A stretch of DNA of 64,000 nt from a virus. Within the stretch, counting starts at the first letter, position 1, and each line of letters begins with the position of its first letter. The translations under genes and the position numbers were made by a program. Shown here one piece after another: positions 1-8,171 of the stretch. The DNA lies in the IMG/VR virus record IMGVR_UViG_3300042374_000295, positions 1 through 64,000 of that record; one strand, written 5' to 3'. Below the pieces are notes generated by a model. That model was not told the origin of the DNA and searched no databases. It saw only the letters and a program-made list of their open reading frames with translations.

Positions 1-262
1 CAGAGTAAAACCTGTCTCTATTGGTATCCTTTAAGATATCTAAGAAGTATGGCTTTGTTAGAGCATCGTATCTCCATGAGTCCTTGCCCATTTCGGCCAG
101 CATTTCTTGTGTCTGTGTTTGCTTTCTGTTTAGTACAGTATCAAACGCTATGGACAGATACAGCTCTATCTCCCTCTCGTGGTTTCTGCCACGGAGTTCT
201 GCTGGAGCGTCCCCTCCATCTACGTTTCTTTTTATTAATTCAATCCACTGTGCTTTGGTCAT
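1..262 (-). CDS. Partial CDS, probable virion connector/tail protein
   Basis: An open frame starts with ATG at 262 (MTKAQWIELIKRNVDG...) and stays open for 87 codons to the left window edge, so only the N-terminus is seen. The start lies 2 bp past the stop of the preceding gene, as expected for the same late operon. No domain is recognised. Its place after a tail-fibre-like gene and another short virion-type gene suggests a connector, ring or tail component, which is inference from context. Confidence 0.7.
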   Translation of the reverse strand, partial: MTKAQWIELIKRNVDGGDAPAELRGRNHEREIELYLSIAFDTVLNRKQTQTQEMLAEMGKDSWRYDALTKPYFLDILKDTNRDRFYS

Positions 263-264
263 AG

Positions 265-948
265 TTATTGTCCTTTATCTTGTCTACTGGTAGCTAGTTG
301 AGTCATGGAGAAATCTCTTAGGTTCTCGCTAGCGTACTTAATTATTAAATTTGAGATGTCAACGTGTGTATCTTCCGGCCACTCTAACTGAATAGACTTA
401 ACAGGATCATAAACATACTCATCGTCTACTATTGTAGCTGCCCAATAAGGAGTTACCGGCATACGAAGGTATGTGAACTCAGCTGATCCTAATGTTTTTG
501 GGTAGAACTGTAGGTAGTCATTATAGAATACGCACACAGGATACTTTTCATCAGGGTAAACTATTGAGCTTTGTAGTCTGTCTCCAATAACGTCATCGCT
601 TAAAAACTCGACAGCCCTTCCTTGGTATCGGATAGAGCTAACGTGAATGTAGTCCGATGGAATGTCAGCAAATCCGTTTACATCTATAGTTAACAATGGA
701 GCATTTTTACCACCCATGACAACCAAGAACTTTCTTAGGTCGTCGATTATCTTTTGAGATACAGGATACGCCTGCCTTGGCAACGGCATTCCTGGGCGGT
801 ACTCTTCTGGTAGACCGTACTTTGTTTTAAAGTACTCCCTGTTAGCCCACGCCAAACACAGGTTGTACTCCTCTTGATTTAGAGTATTACCTGTCTGGTG
901 TTTGTTGAGCTCAAAGTTTGCCCACTGTCTTATTTCTTCTACGTTCAT
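265..948 (-). CDS. Putative head-tail connector/ring protein
   Basis: This is a 227-residue soluble protein without signal peptide or membrane segment. The N-terminal part (residues 1-45, with a NKHQTGN motif followed by a helical stretch) resembles the start of small structural proteins that I associate with Bacteroidota podovirus-like phages. The middle is beta-rich (TIDVNGFADIPSDYIHV). It lies 3 bp downstream of the tail-fibre-like gene and 2 bp upstream of another virion-type gene. A head-tail adaptor or tail-tube role is inferred from position and size only. Confidence 0.6.
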   Translation of the reverse strand: MNVEEIRQWANFELNKHQTGNTLNQEEYNLCLAWANREYFKTKYGLPEEYRPGMPLPRQAYPVSQKIIDDLRKFLVVMGGKNAPLLTIDVNGFADIPSDYIHVSSIRYQGRAVEFLSDDVIGDRLQSSIVYPDEKYPVCVFYNDYLQFYPKTLGSAEFTYLRMPVTPYWAATIVDDEYVYDPVKSIQLEWPEDTHVDISNLIIKYASENLRDFSMTQLATSRQDKGQ

Positions 949-951
949 TTA

Positions 952-3114
952 TTATGCAGTTAATAATACTCCATCAAAGAAGTATGTTCCAATTGGAGCC
1001 CCAGATACAGTTGTGCCTGTTGCATTCACATGAGACATAATGTTTATTGTTTGTCCGATTGCCTCAACGGAAGCTATTCCATTTAAATAAACTCCACCTG
1101 GAGTTAGTATAACTATAGGGTATAATCTTCTAGTAAGTACAATAGTGCCGTTTAATATGGCTATAGGTGTAGAGGCTAATACGGTTGTAGCAGAGCCTAT
1201 TACACCTCCAAGTTTTAAATTGGATGTGATTGGATCAAATGATGCAAAGAAGCTATCATACCCACCAAGGGCATATGTAAATCCACCAAGAGCTGTGTAG
1301 CCTCCTGCAAAAGTTGGAAGCGGTCGGTTTTGCCAGCCTGTTCCTGTAATATACTGAAACCTGTCATTGTTGGCAACACCTGCAATTACAACATCCGACA
1401 AATCATCTAAAGCTTGAACCGCATTGTAAGGAATCCAGTTTGTTCCGTTCCATTTTATTGAACTATTGGTTACTTTTCCTGTTGTGTTTACGTTTTGTAG
1501 ATTGTCTAATGTGTTTGATAAGTTAATCCACTTAGACGTTCCGCTATTCCAGCTTAATACATCCTTGTTGGCTACACCTGTAAGAACAACGTCTGTGCAG
1601 GTAGCTATAGATACAGTAGGCACTGGGTTTACCTTAAATTTAAAACTTGTTGTTGGCAAGTCCCAGTATAAGATATATCCATCTGCAAGGCCTGTGGTGT
1701 TAACGTCTCCTAATTGAGATAGGTTTAACTTGCTTCTAGTCCATTGTTGTGTGGTGTTGTTCCAATATAAAACTTGGTTAGCAACAGGGCTTCCTGTTGT
1801 GTCTACGTCGCTTAAGTCATTTATGCTTTTTGCTCCAAACGATGTATTAAACTGAGTGCTAAACCACGCACCGTTAACTCCTATAGTAAAGGTTGTTGTA
1901 GTTCCTACTGTAACACTTGATATAGTCATTGATCCTGCCCCATCCGATAACATCACAATTGTATTGAGAGATGTTCCAGAATTTCCGCAGCATCCTACAA
2001 CCTGTTGAGGTGTGCCATCTGCGCAATCAGCGCAATCGCATCCACACCCACAAGAGTTTGCTATGTCTGTAATTATTGTTAAATTTTCTTCGTAGCCTGC
2101 CTCTCCACATTGCTTGCCAATCATGTAAGCCATGTAAGCTGCTGATACTTGAGATATATACTTCTGCATCTCTAGGGCTCTTTGGGGAGCGCTTGTTAAA
2201 TAAGCTGCATACCTGTTAGCCATGTTTGTAATACATGAGTATATTTGACATAGACCTTCGTCTGAAGATACTAAGTGTTCTTTTACGCCTCTGATTGTGT
2301 CAGACACGGTTGACATTCCAAATGTGGTTATAAAGCTAGATGTAAATGTGTCTGTCCAGGTTCCAGTCCATATAGGTGTAACTGTTATTGGGCTAGCTGC
2401 GCTTACTATATTGGCGATAGGCGTAACCATTCCATCTGGGTAGTGTATGGTGTGCTGTATTGTTGGTGTGTTTGTTACTGCCGGGTATATTGTAACGTCA
2501 GTGATTGTCATACTAGAGCAACACAAGTCTGTAATCCAGTTAAGGCAAACACTTGGTTGAACGTATGATATATTCTGAGTAATAACAGTAGAGTATGACT
2601 GATCAACTGTAAAGTTAAACAACTGACCTACGATTGAAGGCAGTACCGTTGTAACGGTAACTACGGTTAACCCAGTGGTAGAATTATAAGTAGCAGGGGA
2701 CGCCGGCAGCGTTATTGATGTTGCACCATACTTAAAGGCTGTTGCAGTCGCATCGTTTATTTGAGCTGCATAGTCGCCTTGGATTGATAGTGAGCTAGCT
2801 GTGTTGCTTACAACTGTGTAAGACTGTAACATTGCTACAAGTTTAGCTGTGTAAGTAAATGAATACAAACCAGTTAAAAATATTGGCGATGCAGTCCAAG
2901 GGGCACTAGCCTGTGGGGCAGATGTGCCGTTTGTTGTAGATATTATTTGTGTGCTAGGAAAGAAGGCAACCCCATTATTAATGGAAACACCAACCGTTCC
3001 TAGAACATTACTAACAGTAACACCACTATAACTAGTAGTGTCTGTTATTGTAAATCTTTTTGTTACAGCATTGAATGCCGCCGTTATTTGTAATTGTGAA
3101 GCTAAAAATGCCAT
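952..3114 (-). CDS. Tail fibre/appendage-like virion protein
   Basis: This 720-residue Thr/Ser/Val-rich protein has the composition of beta-structured virion fibres. Residues about 355-375 form a Cys-rich cluster (CGCGCDCADCAD, then GCCGNSG). From about 435 to 590 there are at least four degenerate repeats of the form LsDVdttG..ang..LyWn...W, a repeat typical of phage fibre and spike shafts. The C-terminal 130 residues are Gly-rich and probably form the tip. It follows the lysis genes and has its own late-type promoter (3134-3164). Receptor binding is likely but unproven. Confidence 0.7.
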   Translation of the reverse strand: MAFLASQLQITAAFNAVTKRFTITDTTSYSGVTVSNVLGTVGVSINNGVAFFPSTQIISTTNGTSAPQASAPWTASPIFLTGLYSFTYTAKLVAMLQSYTVVSNTASSLSIQGDYAAQINDATATAFKYGATSITLPASPATYNSTTGLTVVTVTTVLPSIVGQLFNFTVDQSYSTVITQNISYVQPSVCLNWITDLCCSSMTITDVTIYPAVTNTPTIQHTIHYPDGMVTPIANIVSAASPITVTPIWTGTWTDTFTSSFITTFGMSTVSDTIRGVKEHLVSSDEGLCQIYSCITNMANRYAAYLTSAPQRALEMQKYISQVSAAYMAYMIGKQCGEAGYEENLTIITDIANSCGCGCDCADCADGTPQQVVGCCGNSGTSLNTIVMLSDGAGSMTISSVTVGTTTTFTIGVNGAWFSTQFNTSFGAKSINDLSDVDTTGSPVANQVLYWNNTTQQWTRSKLNLSQLGDVNTTGLADGYILYWDLPTTSFKFKVNPVPTVSIATCTDVVLTGVANKDVLSWNSGTSKWINLSNTLDNLQNVNTTGKVTNSSIKWNGTNWIPYNAVQALDDLSDVVIAGVANNDRFQYITGTGWQNRPLPTFAGGYTALGGFTYALGGYDSFFASFDPITSNLKLGGVIGSATTVLASTPIAILNGTIVLTRRLYPIVILTPGGVYLNGIASVEAIGQTINIMSHVNATGTTVSGAPIGTYFFDGVLLTA

Positions 3115-3133
3115 GTCGTTTGTTACTTGGGAA

Positions 3134-3164
3134 CAAAGTTAGCATTTTTAGGAATACGTTGTTA
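3134..3164 (-). promoter_or_regulatory. Late-type promoter (TAACAAC-N16-TAACTTTG) of the fibre gene
   Basis: On the minus strand TAACAAC (3158-3164) is followed after exactly 16 bp by TAACTTTG (3134-3141). This fits the Bacteroidota -7 consensus TAnnTTTG with a different upstream box. The fibre gene ATG is 20 bp past the -7 element. Confidence 0.7.
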
Positions 3165-3169
3165 TTTGT

Positions 3170-3610
3170 TTATCGCCGTTTGGATAGGGCCATAAGTAAA
3201 TACCCTATTGCCAGGGTAAATATTATACCTGTCCAGAATCCATACTTGCTGTTGTCCCACCATTTGTGCGTATCTAGACATGGTGGCATTACCTTTACCA
3301 GTGGAATATCGTGAACAATTACCGTGTCAGATTTTTTAATTGTTTGTAAAATTGTTTTTTCCTTCCACCTTACAATTGTTCTAACCGTGTCCTTTCCAGA
3401 CACAACATTGAACGTGTCGATCAAAGTTATGCTGTTGGATCTGAACACTGTATCAATCTTATAACCTTTAATAGTGTCCCTAATTAATAATGTGTCATTC
3501 TTTAGAAACCCGTGCGCGTAGCACCACTTTAACTTTCTGTTTCCTTGCCTTTGAACTGAGCAGCTGGTTAATAAAATTAAACACAGGGCTATGTATATTA
3601 TGTTTTTCAT
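3170..3610 (-). CDS. Unimolecular spanin-like lipoprotein (u-spanin)
   Basis: The 146-residue product has an N-terminal signal ending in a lipobox (LTSC, lipidated Cys17). A central hydrophilic domain rich in Thr-Val/Asp-Thr repeats follows, then a C-terminal transmembrane segment (about residues 122-141) and a short basic tail (SKRR). An outer-membrane lipid anchor plus an inner-membrane anchor in one chain is the defining topology of u-spanins, which fuse the two membranes in the last step of lysis. The gene is in the same operon as holin and endolysin. The call rests on topology and context. Confidence 0.72.
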   Translation of the reverse strand: MKNIIYIALCLILLTSCSVQRQGNRKLKWCYAHGFLKNDTLLIRDTIKGYKIDTVFRSNSITLIDTFNVVSGKDTVRTIVRWKEKTILQTIKKSDTVIVHDIPLVKVMPPCLDTHKWWDNSKYGFWTGIIFTLAIGYLLMALSKRR

Positions 3611-3611
3611 G

Positions 3612-3860
3612 TTATTCTTTTTCTTTCTTTCTCATTATCTTTTCCATCATTGCCTTAAACTCAACATACCTCATCATTGATATATACTCCATACCGCCAG
3701 AGTAGAACGATGTGTACTCACAGCCATCGTAGTCTATGTATACGCCAAAGTTGTCAATAGTTAGAAATGTCCTTGTAGATATATCACAATCTGCCATAAC
3801 ATAGCCGTCCTCATCGTCTAGCTGAGTATCTGTCAAGATTAATACATCTAGTTCGAGCAT
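3612..3860 (-). CDS. Hypothetical acidic protein in the lysis operon
   Basis: This 82-residue protein is acidic in its first two thirds and ends in a basic helix (EKIMRKKEKE). Its ATG overlaps the stop of the phosphoesterase gene (TAATG), and the spanin gene starts 2 bp after its stop, so it is translationally embedded in the lysis operon. It has no signal peptide or membrane segment and I do not recognise the family. Confidence 0.65.
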   Translation of the reverse strand: MLELDVLILTDTQLDDEDGYVMADCDISTRTFLTIDNFGVYIDYDGCEYTSFYSGGMEYISMMRYVEFKAMMEKIMRKKEKE

Positions 3861-4861
3861 TAGTAAATCTCCTTTGTAATATAGTCAATTCTTTTGTTGT
3901 GAACCCTGTAGTTTCTATTTTCTCTTATTTCAACGTGGGCAAAGCCTAGGTTATGCTTGCAGTTAAACGGATCATATCCAGGCGCTAGAGTGCACAAACA
4001 TCCTGTTGAGTAACAAGTTACCAGTTGGTGGTCTAGAGTGCTCTCAGAGTGCTCGCTGGTCGTGTGGCAGTGCCCTATCATCATGGATGATTTTAGTTTA
4101 TTGTAAACCCCCTTGGCAGGATTGACTGGAGAGAAGAATCCCTTCACAATCATGTGCCCGTGAGAGATTGGTAGCTTGCCTGCCATTAGTATCTCGTCCT
4201 CGTTTAACCAAACAATGTGCTTCTCTCTAAGCTTTAGCCTAGAGGACATTGTGTAGTAAGAGTCGTGGTATAACAATGGTGCAGCCTTCATTAAGTACCT
4301 CTTATACCAGGCATCGTGGTTACCCTCTAGCCAGTAAATAGGAGCCTTGAATACCCTTGTCAGCATATCTAAAAACTCTTCAACCATTTCAAACCACTCT
4401 CTTACGTCCGACAGTATTGGAGGTGGTGCAAGGTGTGACGTGAACGGTTCGTTGTCTAAGATATCCCCATTCAATACGATACAGTCTATTTTATTGTCCA
4501 GTCCGTATTGGAGTGCTGCCTCTAGGGCCTCTGGATCGTGGTTAGGGAAGTGTATGTCGCTTAGCACAAGAACGCTTCTTATCTCTTCTGGCAAGTGTGT
4601 AAACTTTCTAACAGAGCCTCTTGTCCTTGGGATGCCAAATGGATTATCCCTGGTAGCATCACTTTCGTGCTCTATTGTCTCTTTAATGTTAGAGTTTTCG
4701 CTTGTGTACTGGACAACAAGCTTCCTTGCGTTCTCTACAGATGTAAACAGTGCAGGATAGTTCTCGTGCAGGTATGTGCCTATGGATCTCTTGCTTGCCT
4801 TAGGAAATTTTTCCAAGGCCTCTATTACAAGTAAACCTTTTCTTGTTGGTTTTCCGCTCAT
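3860..4861 (-). CDS. Calcineurin-like metallophosphoesterase
   Basis: The 333-residue protein carries the ordered motifs of the calcineurin-like superfamily: SDIHFPNHD, NGDILDN, EGNHDAW, SHGHM and GHCHT. These provide the Asp, His and Asn ligands of the two-metal site. About 80 N-terminal residues (KGLLVIEALEKFP...RSIGTYLHENYP) look like a helical, possibly helix-turn-helix domain. The ATG overlaps the endolysin stop (ATGA) and the gene ends in a TAATG overlap. The substrate is unknown; phosphodiester cleavage of nucleic acid or a nucleotide signal is plausible. Confidence 0.85.
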   Translation of the reverse strand: MSGKPTRKGLLVIEALEKFPKASKRSIGTYLHENYPALFTSVENARKLVVQYTSENSNIKETIEHESDATRDNPFGIPRTRGSVRKFTHLPEEIRSVLVLSDIHFPNHDPEALEAALQYGLDNKIDCIVLNGDILDNEPFTSHLAPPPILSDVREWFEMVEEFLDMLTRVFKAPIYWLEGNHDAWYKRYLMKAAPLLYHDSYYTMSSRLKLREKHIVWLNEDEILMAGKLPISHGHMIVKGFFSPVNPAKGVYNKLKSSMMIGHCHTTSEHSESTLDHQLVTCYSTGCLCTLAPGYDPFNCKHNLGFAHVEIRENRNYRVHNKRIDYITKEIY

Positions 4862-5349
4862 ATTGCAACGTACCCACTAGGCTTGGGTTTGCCTTGAAGT
4901 TGTTTAACCGAGTAACCAAATGTTTTTTGAAAGTGAGGCATATCTGTAAATTTCCAATCCCCACCCCACTCGAATCCGTGAAGTTTAAATATCTTAACGA
5001 CCTCCATCCAATCAGCTACTCCATCACCATCGAAGTCTACGTTAGTCTGCCAAGATGCTGTCTCAAATGTTCCGTTGCCGTCCTTGTCCACCAATAGAAC
5101 TATATCTATTGCCAGGCCATAGTTGTGCAGGCTTTCGCCTCCGCGAGCGTTTGTTACTACCTTGCCTGGCTTTGTTCTGCCTATGGCGTATAGTGCGTCT
5201 TGTTCTGCGTCTGTTCTTAGGGTATACGCAAATCGACAAATAGCTTTACCCTTTAGGTTGTTATTTATCTCGAAGTATATAGCCTTAGCCTCGTCTCTTA
5301 GCTTTGGGTGCAGTCGAGCGATTCTGTCTAGGGTTACTTGGTCTATCAT
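4858..5349 (-). CDS. Endolysin, L-alanyl-D-glutamate peptidase type (M15)
   Basis: The 163-residue protein has M15/VanY-like zinc peptidase motifs: FAYTLRTDAEQDALYAIGR, a substrate-side segment ending in SLHNYGLAIDI (His and Asp ligands), and DMPHFQ (third ligand). These are typical of phage peptidoglycan L-Ala-D-Glu endopeptidases. I chose ATG 5349 (MIDQVTLDRIARLHP) because it forms an ATGA overlap with the holin stop; the longer open frame upstream reads out-of-frame holin sequence. No signal peptide is seen, so export depends on the holin. Confidence 0.88.
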   Translation of the reverse strand: MIDQVTLDRIARLHPKLRDEAKAIYFEINNNLKGKAICRFAYTLRTDAEQDALYAIGRTKPGKVVTNARGGESLHNYGLAIDIVLLVDKDGNGTFETASWQTNVDFDGDGVADWMEVVKIFKLHGFEWGGDWKFTDMPHFQKTFGYSVKQLQGKPKPSGYVAI

Positions 5350-5615
5350 GATTTGATTTTGTCTGTTATTTCTGGCTTTATTGGTTCTGGTTCCGACTTT
5401 CTGCCGGTGGCAATCTGCTTCAACAGGTATGCAACTGTTGCAATTCCTGCAACCTTTAGCATCTGATTCCAATCGATTTCGTAGTACGCGTTTGCCATCC
5501 AATAACTGTACATCTGCATAGCTACATCGCTAGCGGCAGACAAGAAAAACATTATGGCTCCTTTAAAGATATCGTACCAGTTTAGACTTAAAAACTTTGA
5601 AATCTCCTTTTTCAT
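5346..5615 (-). CDS. Holin (two membrane segments)
   Basis: The 89-residue protein has hydrophobic segments at about residues 17-37 (IFKGAIMFFLSAASDVAMQMY) and 52-68, and a charged C-terminal tail (KSEPEPIKPEITDK). ATG 5615 was chosen because the longer frame would begin inside a terminator hairpin (5662-5681), and because a late-type promoter ends 5 bp upstream of this ATG. The endolysin start overlaps its stop. Size, topology and position make a class II-like holin likely. Confidence 0.78.
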   Translation of the reverse strand: MKKEISKFLSLNWYDIFKGAIMFFLSAASDVAMQMYSYWMANAYYEIDWNQMLKVAGIATVAYLLKQIATGRKSEPEPIKPEITDKIKS

Positions 5616-5619
5616 TAGG

Positions 5620-5650
5620 CAAAGATAATTATTAACACCGTTGGTTGTTA
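5620..5650 (-). promoter_or_regulatory. Late-type promoter of the holin-endolysin operon
   Basis: On the minus strand TAACAAC (5644-5650) is followed after exactly 16 bp by TATCTTTG (5620-5627). Only 5 bp separate the -7 element from the holin ATG, so the transcript is expected to be leaderless or nearly so. Confidence 0.75.
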
Positions 5651-5654
5651 GAAA

Positions 5655-5681
5655 TGAAGAAGCCTCTGCTTTCACAGAGGC
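5655..5681 (-). terminator. Intrinsic terminator upstream of the lysis operon
   Basis: A perfect 7-bp stem, GCCTCTG/CAGAGGC (5662-5668 and 5675-5681), with a 6-nt loop is followed on the minus strand by a T-rich stretch. It separates the gene ending at 5714 from the lysis genes, which restart from their own promoter. Confidence 0.65.
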
Positions 5682-5713
5682 CTCCACCCAATTATGAACC
5701 ATTTCGTAAAATA

Positions 5714-6652
5714 TTACGCAATTTCTAGTCTAGTCTTGAGGTCTTCTAAGAACTCAGGATTTGATCCTTCTAGGTATACATATAGTGCACCCTTTGGATC
5801 CTTTTCGCCTTGCTTGTAGGTAAAGATTGGCTTGCCTTCTGGCTTGCCATCTGGGCCTATCATGAAGAAACCTTTCCTCATTGAGTCTTGGCATATGATG
5901 TTGTTCTCTATCGCGTCTGCAATAACACCCCTTCTCTCAGAGATAACTTCTTTTGGAGCACTGTTCTTGTCAGTAAGCCTTAAGAAGATGTCCATGTTAG
6001 CCGGGTTGTATTGAATCATCTTATCGATAATTAACTTAACTTCATCAGCATCTAGATCGTCAACATTTGGAATCATGAAGTTCTTAGCAACCAACCTAAT
6101 GGTAGCCTCAGAAACTCCGCCGTCAGCCAATGTATTCCAAAGTCTAGCATTTGCTGTAGATGTGATAGCCTTTCTGATAACAGCGTCTCTTCTTTCGCCT
6201 TCAAGGTTTTCTATTTCAAAGAATGCTGATGCATTGTCTTTGTATTCTGGCTTTGTGTGAATTTGGTCTGAGAATCTCCATAAGTAGTAGGCAAGGTCAA
6301 CGTCGTTAACAGCCAATTGGCCACCAACAACTTGAGTTCCGTTGTCTAAAAACTTCATTCCGCCGCCATTTTGTTGTGGAATACCTGCCGATCTAGAGTA
6401 TCTTACCTCAGCCATTTGACCATCGTAGTAAGTGCTAGTAACAAAGCTAAGTTTCATACTTCTAGGCATTAATAATCTGCCTGGATTGTCCATGTCTTTT
6501 TGGATAAAATGAGCAGCATACTTAAGAACTATTGGCTTAATAATTCTACCTGTCTCATCTAAATGTTTTGCAAATAAGCTTTGAAATTTTTTCAAGCTTT
6601 CTTTGTCTTCTGTTTTTGTTCTTTTGAACAACTCGTTGTTTATATATATCAT
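5714..6652 (-). CDS. Virion-associated protein downstream of the major capsid gene
   Basis: The product from ATG 6652 (MIYINNELFKRT) has 312 residues. An upstream in-frame start would add nine residues reaching towards the capsid-gene terminator. The protein is soluble and mixed alpha/beta. Motifs include FLDNGTQVVGGQLAVNDVDLAYYLWR and an acidic C-terminus containing PDGKPEGKPIFTYKQGEKD. I do not recognise a family. Its position between capsid and lysis genes suggests a head or capsid-associated protein. Confidence 0.65.
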   Translation of the reverse strand: MIYINNELFKRTKTEDKESLKKFQSLFAKHLDETGRIIKPIVLKYAAHFIQKDMDNPGRLLMPRSMKLSFVTSTYYDGQMAEVRYSRSAGIPQQNGGGMKFLDNGTQVVGGQLAVNDVDLAYYLWRFSDQIHTKPEYKDNASAFFEIENLEGERRDAVIRKAITSTANARLWNTLADGGVSEATIRLVAKNFMIPNVDDLDADEVKLIIDKMIQYNPANMDIFLRLTDKNSAPKEVISERRGVIADAIENNIICQDSMRKGFFMIGPDGKPEGKPIFTYKQGEKDPKGALYVYLEGSNPEFLEDLKTRLEIA

Positions 6653-6673
6653 AACTATTTTGTTTGAAAAATA

Positions 6674-6710
6674 AAACAATGCGAGATCGTTTAATAATCT
6701 CGCATTGTTT
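6674..6710. terminator. Strong hairpin terminator after the major capsid gene
   Basis: The perfect 14-bp inverted repeat AAACAATGCGAGAT (6674-6687)/ATCTCGCATTGTTT (6697-6710) has a 9-nt loop and is followed on the minus strand by TATTTTTC. It lies directly between the capsid stop (6721) and the next start (6652). Partial termination here would give the capsid gene higher expression than the downstream genes. Confidence 0.8.
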
Positions 6711-6720
6711 AATATGTTAA

Positions 6721-8139
6721 TTATACAGTTTTAACCAAGATCATTTGGTTAGCACCCATGATGTGAGCACCCATGTCAGTTCTGATGAACGATTTGTTTA
6801 CGTCTACAGAACTTACTTTCATACCAGGACCAGCACCATTAACTGACCATACTTCCATTTTACGAGAGTATCCGTTCAAGTTTTTGTAGCGAGCTCCGAT
6901 GTTGTCAAGCATTTTACCAGATTTAGCATCTTTAACTTTGTTCATTGGCAAGAATACACCGTAACCGTCAGTTACAGAGTTTGCGATACCAAATGTTTGT
7001 CTGTTAGAGAACTCCATCATACGCTTGAACATGAATGTTCTTTGAGATTTTTTCAAGTAATTGAAGTCAATAGAGATTGATTTACCGTCTACACCAAATC
7101 TGCTACCTAATTGTTGTTCAATTTCGTAGATGATGTTAGTGTTAGCCAAGTAAGCAACCATTGTGTTTTCAATTTCATCACTGAAAGACTTAGAGGTTAA
7201 ACCTAATACATAGTCACCAGCATACTCTCTATCCAAGATACGACCATAAGCATCGAAATCAGTTACAGAGAATGAACCAGGAACGTAAGTCTCAGTGTTA
7301 CCTTGAGTTTTGATTGTAGGGATTAAACCGTTAGTAGTATTAACTGGCAATCCTGTAGTAGGATCAGTTACACCGTTATTAACACTTGCTTCACCGAACA
7401 ATAATGCACCAGATACTTGTTTGCCAATTCTCCATTCCATATCCATCCAGTTTAAGTTGTACCAAGAGTTACCACTAGCAATTTGCTCACTACCGTTAAC
7501 GCTACCTGGAACCTCTACCCAACCATCAAACCAAGTTTGGTTTGTTAATTCAGTACCAGTTACAGCTAAAGTTTCCTTCATGATTTGAGTGTAGTTTGTA
7601 CGCTTAGTAGCACCAGGAACAATTCCTTTAGGTTGGTCAGAACCCTCAGCGAATGCGTTAGACACTAAAGACATTTCCTCACCAGCAGCAACTGATGCAG
7701 GTATTGTGTTTGCGTTTAATGCATTGATAGTCAATACGGGAGCACTTGGAGTACTTACGTTGATGCTTGTGATGATACCTAATTGACCAGTTTTAAAGAA
7801 CACAATGTCATTTAAACGTGGGTAGAAGTTATTGTTTGTGTCAACGTCAGCAACAGCCAATGTGATTAAAATAGTATCTTGAGCCGGCACAGCGCCAGAA
7901 ACTCTACTAGCTAATGATCTAGATTTGAAAGTCGGGTTTTTCAATTCGTTCTCATAGTGAGAGTAACTAGTAGCAGCTACTGGTTTAACGAATCCTAATT
8001 TCTCCAAGGTTAAGAACCAAGAAGAACCTTGATCGCCGTAGCGATTAAACATTTTTGATAGAACGTCCGGTTTGTGGACGTCGTAGGCAGACACAAAGTT
8101 ACTTTGGTATTGTGCCGCGATTTGAGCGATGTTAGCCAT
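6721..8139 (-). CDS. Major capsid protein
   Basis: The 472-residue protein (MANIAQIAAQYQSNFVSAYD) has the size and composition of an HK97-fold capsid subunit. It has an N-terminal helical arm, a central beta-rich region and a C-terminus with NSVTDGYGVFLPMNKVKDAKSG and SFIRTDMGAHIMGANQMILVK. It sits downstream of terminase, portal and a likely scaffold, ends in a very strong terminator, and uses an A/T-rich leader without Shine-Dalgarno sequence. The identification rests on gene order, size and general resemblance, not on a diagnostic motif. Confidence 0.82.
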   Translation of the reverse strand: MANIAQIAAQYQSNFVSAYDVHKPDVLSKMFNRYGDQGSSWFLTLEKLGFVKPVAATSYSHYENELKNPTFKSRSLASRVSGAVPAQDTILITLAVADVDTNNNFYPRLNDIVFFKTGQLGIITSINVSTPSAPVLTINALNANTIPASVAAGEEMSLVSNAFAEGSDQPKGIVPGATKRTNYTQIMKETLAVTGTELTNQTWFDGWVEVPGSVNGSEQIASGNSWYNLNWMDMEWRIGKQVSGALLFGEASVNNGVTDPTTGLPVNTTNGLIPTIKTQGNTETYVPGSFSVTDFDAYGRILDREYAGDYVLGLTSKSFSDEIENTMVAYLANTNIIYEIEQQLGSRFGVDGKSISIDFNYLKKSQRTFMFKRMMEFSNRQTFGIANSVTDGYGVFLPMNKVKDAKSGKMLDNIGARYKNLNGYSRKMEVWSVNGAGPGMKVSSVDVNKSFIRTDMGAHIMGANQMILVKTV

Positions 8140-8171
8140 TTTTAATTTTTAATTTAAGGTTTTGTGAGATC

